Numbered from the stretch's first letter, positions 25,094 to 33,844 are shown. The stretch: 64,000 nucleotides of DNA from JAEUKA01 sp044228505 (GCA_044228505.1 JBGAUT010000021.1:31557-95556), one strand, 5' to 3'. The notes: generated from the sequence alone by a model not told the origin. Made by a program: numbers and translations.

Positions 25094-25975
25094 ATGCCAA
25101 ATACGGAAGGCCCAACCATCACAGCGGGTTACTACATCATCCGTGGAGGCAGCGCTGGACGCGAGCGACTACGGCTCCTTTCGCGGGTGATGCACAGCGC
25201 AACTTGTGGCCTACTTGATCGCGTAGGTGTGCGTCCCGGGATGTCCTACTTAGACATGGGCTGCGGAGGCGGCGATGTCACCGTGGAATTGGCAAGACGA
25301 GCCGGACCAACCAGTCTAGTCGTCGGTGAAGACATCGATGCCATCAAGCTGTCACTGGCCGAGCAAGAGTCCAAAGCCCAAGGATTCCCAGACATTGTGT
25401 TTCGCTGCGCGGATGTCTACGGCACTCCCAATGAAGCGGTCGCAGCCGTACCGCCTGCGTTCGATTTCATCTACGTTCGCTTTCTGCTCACCCATCTGCC
25501 CAACCCGCAAACGGCACTGTCACGACTGGTGAAGAGACTGCGACCAGGAGGCGTGCTTGTCGTCGAAGACATCGACTTTTCAGGACACCTCTGTCACCCC
25601 GAACATCCCGCATTCCGCAGCTATCACAAACTTCACATCGAATCGATGCAACGACGCGGTGGAGACCCATACATCGGGCCCAAGATCCCAGGAATGCTCC
25701 AGGAAGCCGGGCTCTGCCAGATTGAAGTGAGCGCGGAGCAACCCCTCGGAGTCACAGGAGAGGTGAAGCTGATTCCCGCGATCACGATGGAAAATATCAG
25801 CGAGGCGGTGCTCGCGGACGGACTGTGCACCAAGGAAGAGCTCGCCACCATCATTGGCCAACTTCATCAGCTTGCGCACGATGAAACGACGCTGACCGGA
25901 ATGCCGCGGATCATCCAAACTTGGGCCAGACTTGGGCCCAAACTTGGCGGAACGGAACCCGGCACTTCGCAGTAG
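25094..25975 (+). CDS. Class I SAM-dependent methyltransferase
   Basis: A 293-residue methyltransferase. Motif I is YLDMGCGGGDVTVELARR near residues 50-67. The acidic loop at the end of strand 2 is GEDIDAIKL, motif II/IV is FDFIYVRFLLTHLPN, and motif III is LRPGGVLVVEDIDF. The overall pattern is that of UbiE/COQ5-like small-molecule methyltransferases; the acceptor is unknown. I chose the ATG at 25094 (GGTGAG ends seven bases upstream); a GTG at 25082 is possible. It is divergent from the hydrolase/RsbR-like pair and is followed after nine bases by tag. Confidence 0.85.
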   Translation: MPNTEGPTITAGYYIIRGGSAGRERLRLLSRVMHSATCGLLDRVGVRPGMSYLDMGCGGGDVTVELARRAGPTSLVVGEDIDAIKLSLAEQESKAQGFPDIVFRCADVYGTPNEAVAAVPPAFDFIYVRFLLTHLPNPQTALSRLVKRLRPGGVLVVEDIDFSGHLCHPEHPAFRSYHKLHIESMQRRGGDPYIGPKIPGMLQEAGLCQIEVSAEQPLGVTGEVKLIPAITMENISEAVLADGLCTKEELATIIGQLHQLAHDETTLTGMPRIIQTWARLGPKLGGTEPGTSQ

Positions 25976-25978
25976 ACT
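25973..25978 (+). promoter_or_regulatory. Candidate -10 hexamer six bases before tag
   Basis: TAGACT, which includes the methyltransferase TAG stop, ends exactly six bases before the tag ATG at 25985. tag has no clear Shine-Dalgarno sequence (only GAG). It may be a leaderless promoter or a coincidence of the stop codon. Confidence 0.25.
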
Positions 25979-25984
25979 GCCGAG

Positions 25985-26617
25985 ATGAATCTGGCTGAAG
26001 GACTTCGCAAACACGACGACGGAGTGGTCCGCTGCTTTTGGGCCACGGATGATTTGCAGTATCGCCGCTATCACGATGAGGAATGGGGCATCCCGGTGCG
26101 CAGTGATACCCGGCTGTTCGAAAAGCTCTGTCTGGAAGGATTTCAATCGGGTCTGAGTTGGCTAACCATCCTTCGCAAGCGAGAGTCCTTTCGCACTGCG
26201 TTTTCAGGCTTTTCGATCGAGCACGTAGCCGCGTTCGGTCCTGCGGATGTCGAGCGACTCCTGACAGACTCCGGAATCGTCCGTCATCGCGGCAAGATCG
26301 AAGCCGCGATCAACAACGCCCGGGCGGCCCGCGAACTCATCGAAAAAGAGGGCTCCCTGGCCGACTACGTATGGCGATTCATCCCGCCACCTACGGAGCG
26401 CCCACGCACGATGGACTACGCATCCTTGCGCGCACTAGGAAGTAGCGAGTCATCGATCCGCTTGTCCAAAGATCTCAAGAAGCGCGGCTTCAAGTTCGTC
26501 GGACCCACCACTGCGTACGCATTCATGCAAGCAATGGGACTCGTCAACGATCATCTCGTCGGCTGCCCAGCTCGCGCCACGGTCGACGCGGCGCAGCAAG
26601 CACTCCTTCGCAAGTAG
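25985..26617 (+). CDS. tag: DNA-3-methyladenine glycosylase I
   Basis: Tag removes 3-methyladenine from alkylated DNA by base excision. The 210-residue protein matches the family throughout: RCFWA near the start, YHDEEWG, FEKLCLEGFQSGLSW, GIVRHRGKIEAAI, and NDHLVGC near the end. The four zinc ligands are present: Cys17, His30, His190 and Cys194. The catalytic-region Glu in EGFQSGLSW is intact. It begins nine bases after the methyltransferase stop. The gene is convergent with the small membrane gene at 26830-26630. Confidence 0.95.
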   Translation: MNLAEGLRKHDDGVVRCFWATDDLQYRRYHDEEWGIPVRSDTRLFEKLCLEGFQSGLSWLTILRKRESFRTAFSGFSIEHVAAFGPADVERLLTDSGIVRHRGKIEAAINNARAARELIEKEGSLADYVWRFIPPPTERPRTMDYASLRALGSSESSIRLSKDLKKRGFKFVGPTTAYAFMQAMGLVNDHLVGCPARATVDAAQQALLRK

Positions 26618-26629
26618 GAAAGTCGCGGA

Positions 26630-26830
26630 CTAGGAGTGGGCGGAGTCGGAACGCGTTGAGTCGGCGGCCTGTTCCGCAGCCCGCTGCGCCTTCCGGGCGG
26701 CTTTGATTTGGGCACGGGATTCCTCTTCGGCAATCGCCGCCTGAGTGGCGCGCCCACCAAAAATGAACCCCAGCACAAAGCCCAGACAGAGCATCGCCGG
26801 AATGTAGATGATGTGGGCCGCCGTAGGCAT
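26630..26830 (-). CDS. Small single-span membrane protein at the end of the ccm/lep operon
   Basis: A 66-residue protein with one transmembrane helix (about 8-27) followed by a charged helix rich in Ala, Glu, Arg and Lys. No family is recognised. It starts three bases after the ccmD-like stop and is on the same strand, so it is probably the last gene of the lepA-lepB-ccmC-ccmD unit. A role in haem export or cytochrome maturation is suggested by position only. Confidence 0.6.
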   Translation of the reverse strand: MPTAAHIIYIPAMLCLGFVLGFIFGGRATQAAIAEEESRAQIKAARKAQRAAEQAADSTRSDSAHS

Positions 26831-26833
26831 TCG

Positions 26834-27241
26834 CTAGCTCTTGCTCGTCAGCTTACCGAGCTTCTGATCCAGTTCCTGTAACTCGGAATCGACGCGACGC
26901 AGACCGCGACCGATCATCACCACATAACCCAGCACCGCCAACCACACGAAGCCATACGCCGTGGCGAGCAGCGGACCCGCCGGAATCGACTCATCCACAG
27001 TCGGACCCATCATCGGCCGGCTTTCCTGCACAAAGCCATCCTTGTCCGGCTGCCCGGGAGCAGGAGTCGCAGCAGGAGCAGGAGTCGCAGCAGGAGCAGA
27101 TGCAGCCGCTGGAGGAGGCGTTTCGATCCGCTTCTGAAGCGCACTCGGGGATGGCCCCTCATCCGCAAACGCCGGAGCACTTACCAGCGCCAGAAGCAGC
27201 AGCCCACGACTCCATCGACTCTTGCTTCGGAGATTTTGCAT
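26834..27241 (-). CDS. ccmD: CcmD-like protein with signal peptide and Ala/Pro linker
   Basis: A 135-residue protein. CcmD is usually a 40-70-residue single-span protein that releases holo-CcmE from CcmABC. Here the CcmD-like part is C-terminal: membrane segment AYGFVWLAVLGYVVMIG (about 93-110), then RGLRRVDSELQELDQKL. Before it come an N-terminal signal-like segment (about 14-28, ending AFADEG) and an Ala/Pro/Thr-rich linker (about 42-65) encoded by an 18-bp tandem repeat. I chose the ATG at 27241 because GGAAAG stands six bases upstream; earlier starts would overlap ccmC. It follows ccmC by 25 bases. Confidence 0.65.
   Translation of the reverse strand: MQNLRSKSRWSRGLLLLALVSAPAFADEGPSPSALQKRIETPPPAAASAPAATPAPAATPAPGQPDKDGFVQESRPMMGPTVDESIPAGPLLATAYGFVWLAVLGYVVMIGRGLRRVDSELQELDQKLGKLTSKS
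27060..27099. repeat. 18-bp tandem repeat encoding the Ala/Pro linker of the CcmD-like protein
   Basis: Two exact 18-bp copies (27060-27077 and 27078-27095) plus a partial third encode Ala/Pro/Thr residues on the minus strand. Being a multiple of three, copy number changes would keep the frame. Confidence 0.8.
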
Positions 27242-27266
27242 GGTTCGCTTTCCAATCAGTTGCGAA

Positions 27267-27971
27267 TTAGTCATCGAACAGCCCCGCATCCTCGGCCCGC
27301 ATCTTCAGCTCTGCGAGCTGATTCCGCTGGCGAAGCAATCGCATCCGCAGCGACATCAGCACCACAAACAGCAGTGTAAACGTCAACACCGAGGTCCACA
27401 GCGCAATCCGCATCGCCGGATCAAGCGTCGGTACCACAGAGGTCTTCGGATGAATCGTCCGCCATAGCGAAACCGAGATGTAGATCATCGGCACATCCGC
27501 AGCACCAAACACCATCAGACCCGCCGACAGCCGAGGTCCACCCGGCCCGCCGTACCGCTCTGCAAACAGCGCTGCCACAAAAATGATCCACAGCAGCGCC
27601 GTCGTCGTCAGCCGCACATCCCACTGCCACCATACGCCCCAGGCCTTGCGCGCCCAAAGCGGCCCCGTAAGCAGCACACACAGCCCGAACAACACCGCCA
27701 GCTCTGCAGCAGCGACCGCCACTTGACGCGCCCGCTGGGAGCCGCGAAACAAATACATCGCGCTCGCTCCCCCGGCCAGGAATGCGCCAATCATCGTCTG
27801 CCACGCACAAGGAACGTGGAAGTAGAAAATGCGCTGCACCATGCCCATCGTCGGTTCGTTCGGAGCCTTCACGATAAGCTGTGGCGCGACCAAGAAACCG
27901 GCCGCAACGACGGCCAGGAGTACGAGCTGGGTCGTCGAAAAAGTCCTCGGTGAGGGATGCGGAGTTGTCAT
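27267..27971 (-). CDS. ccmC: Haem exporter/cytochrome c biogenesis membrane protein CcmC
   Basis: CcmC presents haem to the chaperone CcmE in system I cytochrome c maturation. The 234-residue protein has six membrane segments and the tryptophan-rich periplasmic signature WGVWWQWDVRLT near residue 125. It also has periplasmic His residues in FYFHVPCAW (about 49) and in the RTIHP region (about 185). The CcsA/ResC family is the alternative, but length and context fit CcmC. The gene starts 19 bases after lepB stops and is followed by a CcmD-like gene. ccmA, ccmB, ccmE and ccmF are not in the window, so the rest of the pathway must lie elsewhere. Confidence 0.88.
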   Translation of the reverse strand: MTTPHPSPRTFSTTQLVLLAVVAAGFLVAPQLIVKAPNEPTMGMVQRIFYFHVPCAWQTMIGAFLAGGASAMYLFRGSQRARQVAVAAAELAVLFGLCVLLTGPLWARKAWGVWWQWDVRLTTTALLWIIFVAALFAERYGGPGGPRLSAGLMVFGAADVPMIYISVSLWRTIHPKTSVVPTLDPAMRIALWTSVLTFTLLFVVLMSLRMRLLRQRNQLAELKMRAEDAGLFDD

Positions 27972-27990
27972 GTTGGCTGCAATCCAAATC

Positions 27991-29223
27991 CTAGTGAATC
28001 GAAGTAAACAGGCGCCCCAGGCGGACCGAGGAACCCTTGCCAGCAGACCACCAGATGAACCACGCCTTGCCCTTGATCATCTCGAACGGCACAAACGACG
28101 CTTTGTCTGTGGGAGCACAGGGCTCAAGTCCACGCTGCTCGCACCAAAAGCGACCGTCATGGCTGTGGTCGCGGTTGTCGCCCATCACGAAGACATGCTC
28201 GGGAGGCACGACCCAGCTCTGGCACGGATGAACGCTCGGCTGAACATCCTGCACCACGCGATAGGTCTGGGTTCCGTTCTGTTCCCGAAAGCCACGGCAG
28301 ACTTGATGGGTCCAGCGCGCCCCCGGACGCTCCTCATCAAAGTCATCGTAGTCACACATGCCAGCGACCGGTTCACGAGGGAGTTGCTTGCCGTTGACGG
28401 AGACCCGTTCATCACAGACCTCAACGGTATCGCCCGGAATGCCTGCGATCCGCTTGATGAAGTCCTTCTGCATGTCGTGCGGATACACAAACACGATCAC
28501 CTCTCCACGACGAGGTTCGCGCAGATGATGACCAAACTTGATGTTTGTAAACGGAATCCGTAGACCGAACAGAAGTTTGTTCACGAAAATATGATCTCCG
28601 ACTTGCAGAGTCGGAATCATCGAGCCGGACGGAATTTTGAACGCCTCGACGGTAAACGCCCGCAAAATCAGCGCGATCAGGACCGCTCCACCGATTGATT
28701 CTCCATACTCCTGAAGCGGACTCTTACGCGCAAAAGACAGGTGTTTGGTAACCGCTTGATCCAGCCCGTGCAGCGTCCGAATCAGCTCGTCGTTGTCTTC
28801 CGCAGCAAGCGCTTTGTCGACGGCAGAAATTGCCTCGGCCACCGTCTCGCGGGCTTCCTTTTTGAGCAGTCGACCATACTTATCAAATCGTCGCCGCGCA
28901 TCTTTCACAGAGAGCTGCGCATCACGATGCAGCAGCAGATCCTCACGCGTTTCATCGATGACTTTGCGAAAGGCCAGATACGGACCGCCCAAGATTGCGG
29001 CCAGCGCCACCAGTGCAATCACAAGCTGCACGATGCGGGGATGTGGCGGAACCTCGGTCAGGTCGATGTGGTTCGTGAAGTGAACAACCAGCAGAAACAG
29101 ACCCAGCAGCAGCGGCAGCCCCAGCACCCACAGGTGATCGAGCGCAAGACGGAGCCACACCGGAGGCCGACGCCCGGACGGCAAGGCCACAGGCGCAGCC
29201 TTGTCTTTCTCTTCCTCGCTCAT
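27991..29223 (-). CDS. lepB: Signal peptidase I with extended N-terminus
   Basis: Signal peptidase I removes signal peptides from exported preproteins. The catalytic Ser201 is in PSGSMIPTL and the general base Lys257 in DFIKRIAGIPGD. The conserved MGDNRDHSHDGR box is near residue 370. At 410 residues it is longer than E. coli LepB (324), with most of the excess before the catalytic domain. Two membrane segments (about 28-48 and 66-86) and a helical region (about 90-165) precede the usual membrane anchor (about 178-192). The start codon overlaps the lepA stop (TAATG), which indicates translational coupling; the lepA-lepB order matches E. coli. Confidence 0.95.
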   Translation of the reverse strand: MSEEEKDKAAPVALPSGRRPPVWLRLALDHLWVLGLPLLLGLFLLVVHFTNHIDLTEVPPHPRIVQLVIALVALAAILGGPYLAFRKVIDETREDLLLHRDAQLSVKDARRRFDKYGRLLKKEARETVAEAISAVDKALAAEDNDELIRTLHGLDQAVTKHLSFARKSPLQEYGESIGGAVLIALILRAFTVEAFKIPSGSMIPTLQVGDHIFVNKLLFGLRIPFTNIKFGHHLREPRRGEVIVFVYPHDMQKDFIKRIAGIPGDTVEVCDERVSVNGKQLPREPVAGMCDYDDFDEERPGARWTHQVCRGFREQNGTQTYRVVQDVQPSVHPCQSWVVPPEHVFVMGDNRDHSHDGRFWCEQRGLEPCAPTDKASFVPFEMIKGKAWFIWWSAGKGSSVRLGRLFTSIH

Positions 29224-31082
29224 TATTCGTCCACCTTGAGCACCGCCAAGAACGCCTCCTGTGGAATCTCGACCGAGCCGATCTGCTTCATCCGCTTTTT
29301 GCCCTCTTTCTGGCGTTCCAGCAGCTTTCGCTTTCGGCTGATGTCACCACCATAGCACTTGGCGGTCACGTTCTTCCGCAGTGCCTTGACGGTGGTACGC
29401 GCAATGACACGGTTGCCAATGGCGGCCTGAATCGCGACTTCGAACTGCTGAGGCGGAATCAGATCTTTCATCTTCACGCACACATCACGGCCTCGGAAAT
29501 ACGAGCGCTCACGGTGCGAGATGATCGACAGCGCATCAACCCGATCGCCGTTCACCAGCAGATCGAGCCGGATCAGGTCAGCGCGCCGATACTCCAACAG
29601 CTCATAGTCGAGCGATGCGTAGCCTCGCGACACCGACTTGAGCTTGTCGTAAAAGCCAAACACCACCTCGGCGAGCGGCAGCTCGTACTTGAGTACCACC
29701 CGATCTTCGCCGTTGTAGGTCATACCCACTTGGATGCCGCGCCGATCCTGGCACAGCGTAATCAACGAACCGAGGTACTCCGATGGCGTATAGATGCTGG
29801 CCATGATGATCGGCTCCTCGATGTACTCGAGCTTGCCTTCATCCGGAAGCGCCGCCGGGTTGTCGACGATCACCGTCTCCCCAGAAGAGGTCTTGGCGCG
29901 ATATTCCACGGTCGGTGCGGTCGTGATCAGGTCGAGATCATACTCCCGCTCCAGTCGCTCTTGAACGATCTCCATGTGCAAAAGCCCGAGGAAGCCACAC
30001 CGAAAGCCAAAGCCCAGCGCCAGCGACGTCTCCGGGTCATAGGTAAAGCTCGCATCGTTCAGATGGAGCTTTTCTAGCGCATCGCGAAGGTCGGTATAGC
30101 GCGCATTGTCCGTCGGAAAGATTCCGGCGAAGACCATCGGCTTGACGACCTTAAATCCCGCCAGCGGCTCGGCACAGGGCCGATCGGCGTGCGTAATGGT
30201 GTCGCCAATCTGGGTATCCGCGACGGTCTTGATGTTGGCGATGATGAAGCCGACCTCGCCACAACGCAGCTCTTTGATCTCGATGGGAAACGGACTAAAC
30301 ACCCCGAGGCCGAGTACCTCGAAGTTCTTCCCCGTCGCCATGAGCCGAATCTTGTCGCCGATCTTGATGCTACCGTTCTTGACTCGAACCTGGGTCACGA
30401 CGCCGCGATAGTTGTCGTACCAAGAGTCGTACATCAGCGCCTGCAGCGGCGCGGTCGGATCCCCCTGTGGCGGCGGAATCAGTTGCACCACCGCTTCCAG
30501 GATCTCCGGAATGCCTCGACCATCCTTGGCGCTGGCCGGAATTGCCATCGAGGCGTCAATGCCAATCACGTCTTCGATCTGCTTGCGAATCCGCTCCGGC
30601 TCCGCCGATGGCAGGTCGATTTTGTTGAGGACCGGCACGATCTCAAGGTTGCTCTCGAGTGCGACATACACGTTCGCGAGCGTCTGGGCTTGCACTCCCT
30701 GAGAGGCGTCGACGACAAGCAGCGCACCTTCACAAGCGGCCAGGCTGCGACTCACCTCGTAGTGAAAGTCGACGTGGCCCGGCGTGTCGATCAGGTTGAG
30801 CTGATACTCCTTGCCATCTTTGGCTCGGAAACGAAGCCGGACCGTCTGCGCCTTGATGGTGATGCCGCGTTCGCGCTCCAGTTCCATCTTGTCGAGGAAC
30901 TGGTCTTGCCGTTCACGGTCACTCAGCGCGCCACACGCTTCCAGCAGCCTATCTGCGAGCGTCGACTTGCCGTGATCGATGTGGGCGATGATCGAAAAGT
31001 TGCGGATGTGGGAAAGATAAACTGACCCACCGGATGGGGTCAGCGACGAAGCGGGAGCTGGGGAGTGAGCGTCTTGAGACAT
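29223..31082 (-). CDS. lepA: Elongation factor 4 (LepA), ribosomal back-translocase GTPase
   Basis: LepA is a ribosome-associated GTPase related to EF-G that affects translation under stress and ribosome assembly. The 619-residue protein has GTPase motifs AHIDHGKST, RERGITIKAQ, DTPGHVDF and NKIDLP in the expected order. The LepA-specific C-terminal domain is present, with RVDALSIISHRE and KMKDLIPPQQFE. A 20-residue Ser/Pro-rich tail precedes the usual start; a shorter start is possible. On the minus strand TAAGCT lies five bases before the ATG and there is no clear Shine-Dalgarno sequence. It heads a tightly spaced unit: lepA, lepB, ccmC, ccmD-like, small membrane gene. The 98 bases above hold no other gene. 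Confidence 0.97.
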   Translation of the reverse strand: MSQDAHSPAPASSLTPSGGSVYLSHIRNFSIIAHIDHGKSTLADRLLEACGALSDRERQDQFLDKMELERERGITIKAQTVRLRFRAKDGKEYQLNLIDTPGHVDFHYEVSRSLAACEGALLVVDASQGVQAQTLANVYVALESNLEIVPVLNKIDLPSAEPERIRKQIEDVIGIDASMAIPASAKDGRGIPEILEAVVQLIPPPQGDPTAPLQALMYDSWYDNYRGVVTQVRVKNGSIKIGDKIRLMATGKNFEVLGLGVFSPFPIEIKELRCGEVGFIIANIKTVADTQIGDTITHADRPCAEPLAGFKVVKPMVFAGIFPTDNARYTDLRDALEKLHLNDASFTYDPETSLALGFGFRCGFLGLLHMEIVQERLEREYDLDLITTAPTVEYRAKTSSGETVIVDNPAALPDEGKLEYIEEPIIMASIYTPSEYLGSLITLCQDRRGIQVGMTYNGEDRVVLKYELPLAEVVFGFYDKLKSVSRGYASLDYELLEYRRADLIRLDLLVNGDRVDALSIISHRERSYFRGRDVCVKMKDLIPPQQFEVAIQAAIGNRVIARTTVKALRKNVTAKCYGGDISRKRKLLERQKEGKKRMKQIGSVEIPQEAFLAVLKVDE

Positions 31083-31180
31083 GGCAGAGCTTAGGCTTTA
31101 GCGGGCAAATCAAGTCACTAAACAGGCGGAAGTGCAAGTCTGTTCCCGCACTCGCACCGATTGAGCTTGGGTCGGGGGAA

Positions 31181-32281
31181 CTATCCGTTTCGGGCGGCAA
31201 AGTCACGCATGAAGTGGGCGAGCGCTTGGGCTCCGGCGATGGGAAATGCATTGTAGACCGAAGCTCGGATGCCACCAACGGAGCGATGGCCTTTGAGCCC
31301 GTCCATCCCCGCCGCCTTGGCTTCCTTGGCAAACTGTTCTTCAAGCGCTTCCGTCGGCAAGCGGAACGTGATGTTCATCAGCGAACGGCTGTCGCGCTCC
31401 GCATGTCCACGATAGAAACCCGATACTCCGTCGATGACGTCGTAGATAAGCTGGGCCTTGCTCCGATTGTGCTCGGCCATCTTGGCGAGTCCCCCGAAGC
31501 GCAACAGCCAGCGCAACACCAGATGCACAAGGTAAATCGGAAACACCGGTGGCGTGTTGTACAGCGACTTGTGCTCGACGTAGGTACGGTAGTTCATCAT
31601 GATCGGCAGCTTGGCTTGGGCCGTCTTATCGAGCCGAAGCACATCGTCGCGCAAAATCACAATGGTGACTCCGGCTGGCCCAGCGTTCTTCTGAGCCCCG
31701 GCATAAATCAATCCATAGCGAGCGACGTCCACGGGACGAGACAAAAAGTCGCTCGACATATCACAGACGATGGGATGACCCTGGGCCTCGGGCTCGTACT
31801 GCCACTCGGTTCCCCAAATGGTGTTGTTGCTGGTGGTATGAACGTAGGCAGCCCGCTCGGAATAGTGCAGCTCGTCATTGCGAGGAATGCGTCGGAACTG
31901 CTCCGGCTCGGTGGTCGCAGCAACGTGGGTTTCACCAACACGCTGGGCCTCGATGAGCGCTTTTTTCGACCACTCGCCGGTCAGCACGTACTCGCCAATC
32001 GTACCTGGGGTCAGTAGGTTCATCGGAACCATCGAAAACTGCATCGTCGCCCCACCCGACAGAAACAGCACACGATAACCCGCGGGGATACCGAGCAGCC
32101 CGCGCAGGTTCGACTCAGCCTCGGCAATGATCGCCTCGAACTCTTTGGAGCGATGACTGCACTCGAGAATGCCAATGCCGCTCTGACCAAGCGAAAGCAG
32201 GTTGTCGCGGGCTTCCATGAGGACTTCTTCGGGAAGAACGGCGGGACCGGCGGAGAAGTTGAAGATGCGATGAGTCGTCAT
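31181..32281 (-). CDS. serC: Phosphoserine aminotransferase
   Basis: SerC makes 3-phosphoserine from 3-phosphohydroxypyruvate and glutamate, with PLP, in serine synthesis. The 366-residue product has the family start FNFSAGPAVLP, FLSGGATMQFSM, and the PLP lysine in YAGAQKNAGPAG near residue 195. It ends with GHRSVGGIRASVYNA, a phosphate-binding signature. I chose the ATG at 32281 because it matches the family N-terminus; 14 extra residues from 32323 would not. AAGGAG lies about 14 bases upstream, which is a little far. It is divergent from the lipoprotein gene at 32343, with 61 bases between. serA and serB are not in the window. Confidence 0.95.
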   Translation of the reverse strand: MTTHRIFNFSAGPAVLPEEVLMEARDNLLSLGQSGIGILECSHRSKEFEAIIAEAESNLRGLLGIPAGYRVLFLSGGATMQFSMVPMNLLTPGTIGEYVLTGEWSKKALIEAQRVGETHVAATTEPEQFRRIPRNDELHYSERAAYVHTTSNNTIWGTEWQYEPEAQGHPIVCDMSSDFLSRPVDVARYGLIYAGAQKNAGPAGVTIVILRDDVLRLDKTAQAKLPIMMNYRTYVEHKSLYNTPPVFPIYLVHLVLRWLLRFGGLAKMAEHNRSKAQLIYDVIDGVSGFYRGHAERDSRSLMNITFRLPTEALEEQFAKEAKAAGMDGLKGHRSVGGIRASVYNAFPIAGAQALAHFMRDFAARNG

Positions 32282-32342
32282 AACGAGCCAAGGTACTCCT
32301 TCTTTGCGGCGCAACCAAGCCAAGCTGCTAAGGTTGGGTCCT

Positions 32343-33194
32343 ATGCGCGCTCGCTTGTCTGCGTTGGTTCTGCTGTTGCCGCTGGCTGGCTGTCCAAAGC
32401 CGGTGGTGCTGCGGCCCTACCCCGCCCTTGCATCGAGCGAGCTGCTCAACCAGGTTCGGATCAAGCAGCAGCGCGTGCAGTCGGCGAAGCTCTATGGCAA
32501 AGCCGACGTTCCCGATGATGCAGGGGGACGAGTAAAGCTCAACATTTCGGTAGCCGTGCAGCGTCCGTCGAGCCTGCGGCTGACGGCAGAAAGCACCCTC
32601 GCCGGGCCGCTGCTCACGCTCGCCACCAATGGACAGCGCTATCAGCTCCTTGATACGCAGAACAATCGCTATCTGAGCAGCGTGGTCACACCGTGCGCGA
32701 TGGCTCGACTGTTGCGAGTGACGCTGCCGCCGACCGTGCTCGCCGATGTGCTCAGTGGTGGAGTACCGCTGCTGACCGGAGACTCCGTTGCCATTGAAAG
32801 CGACTGGGATTCCAGCGACGGTGGCCGCGAAGTGCTCAAGCTGCGCGACGAAGCGGGGCGACGCCAAGTGCTCTATCTGCAAGCTCAAAAGCCAGGGCCA
32901 GCGCTGCCCGATTCGTTCGATGTGGTGCAGAGCGAGCTCATTGGTTCCGATGGCACGCCGTTTCTACGCATCCGTCATCAAGGATTTTACGAAGTCGCCC
33001 CCAGCCCGCCGATTCGCCTGCCCAAGCAGTCCCAGATCGAAGATCTCGTCGGCAAAAGTCAGGTCAAACTGCGCTGGAAAGAGAGCGAAGTAAACCCCAC
33101 CCTGCCTGCCGAGTTATTCTTTTTAGAGCAGCCCGCAGGCCTCCCGAACGATCCCGATCCCTGCGTCGGCTCAGCCCCTGCAGCCCAGCCATGA
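32343..33194 (+). CDS. LolA/DUF4292-like outer-membrane lipoprotein
   Basis: A 283-residue predicted lipoprotein; the signal peptide ends in LPLAGC (Cys near residue 17). The body is a beta-rich fold with alternating strands (RVKLNISVAVQRPSSLRLTAES), like the half-barrel lipoproteins LolA/LolB or DUF4292. These carry hydrophobic cargo across the envelope; cargo here is unknown. Its stop overlaps the Nudix gene start by four bases, so the two are coupled. TAAGGT lies eight bases before the ATG; I see no Shine-Dalgarno sequence. The start at 32343 was chosen because it starts the signal peptide. Confidence 0.65.
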   Translation: MRARLSALVLLLPLAGCPKPVVLRPYPALASSELLNQVRIKQQRVQSAKLYGKADVPDDAGGRVKLNISVAVQRPSSLRLTAESTLAGPLLTLATNGQRYQLLDTQNNRYLSSVVTPCAMARLLRVTLPPTVLADVLSGGVPLLTGDSVAIESDWDSSDGGREVLKLRDEAGRRQVLYLQAQKPGPALPDSFDVVQSELIGSDGTPFLRIRHQGFYEVAPSPPIRLPKQSQIEDLVGKSQVKLRWKESEVNPTLPAELFFLEQPAGLPNDPDPCVGSAPAAQP

Positions 33195-33808
33195 CCGAGC
33201 CCCACTCACCATTTGACGCAGCTTCGCTCGCCAAAAAGCTGCGCTCGCGACCCCGACAGCGCTGGGAATTGGCTGGCTTTCGCGAGTCGGCGGTGCTGCT
33301 GCCGCTCATCGTGCCCGAACCAGGCCATAACCCCGATCTGCTGTTTATCGTTCGCACCGCGTCGCTGCCGACCCACGCTGGACAAGTCGCGTTTCCCGGC
33401 GGCAAGCGCGAGCCGTCGGATCACTCGCTCGATCACACCGCGCTGCGCGAAAGTCACGAAGAGCTAGGAATTGTCGCAGATCACGTCGAACTACTCGGCC
33501 AGCTCGACGACATGCCGACCCCGATGGGCTTTAACATCACGCCCGTCGTCGGTCTACTCCACGGTCCGATCCATCTGTCCCCCAATCAAGGCGAGGTCGC
33601 CGCCACCTTCACGGTGCCGCTCTACGACCTACCGGGCCTGTATCGGGCGGCGGGCCAAGCCGAGTGGAAAGGCCACCTCTACACAATGCATGAGTTTTCC
33701 CACCCGACCCACCCCATCTGGGGAGCGACGGCGGCGATGACGCTCCAACTCCTTCACCTGCTCGGCTTGGTGCCCTTTTCGGGACGAGCCCCTGCGGCGA
33801 TTCGCTAG
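33191..33808 (+). CDS. Nudix hydrolase, CoA pyrophosphatase type
   Basis: A 205-residue Nudix protein. The Nudix box is complete: GGKREPSDHSLDHTALRESHEELGI. It is preceded by HAGQVAFPGGK, the extended signature of NUDT7/NUDT8-type coenzyme A diphosphatases, which split CoA and acyl-CoA to phosphopantetheine and 3',5'-ADP. Substrate choice is inferred from the family. It overlaps the preceding lipoprotein gene by four bases (ATGA). A terminator-like hairpin follows directly after the TAG stop. Confidence 0.88.
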   Translation: MTEPHSPFDAASLAKKLRSRPRQRWELAGFRESAVLLPLIVPEPGHNPDLLFIVRTASLPTHAGQVAFPGGKREPSDHSLDHTALRESHEELGIVADHVELLGQLDDMPTPMGFNITPVVGLLHGPIHLSPNQGEVAATFTVPLYDLPGLYRAAGQAEWKGHLYTMHEFSHPTHPIWGATAAMTLQLLHLLGLVPFSGRAPAAIR

Positions 33809-33844
33809 CCTCCCCGAGACCGTGGGGCAGCCGGAGGTCGTTTT
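33809..33844 (+). terminator. Candidate terminator after the Nudix gene
   Basis: CCTCC (33809-33813) pairs with GGAGG (33833-33837), with a further short C/G pairing inside, followed by TTTT (33841-33844) after a three-base gap. The stem has a large internal loop, so strength is doubtful. Confidence 0.35.

Noticed and set aside
31083..31180. An intrinsic terminator between serC and lepA
   Set aside because: Only five-pair stems can be drawn and no T run follows. serC could read into lepA.
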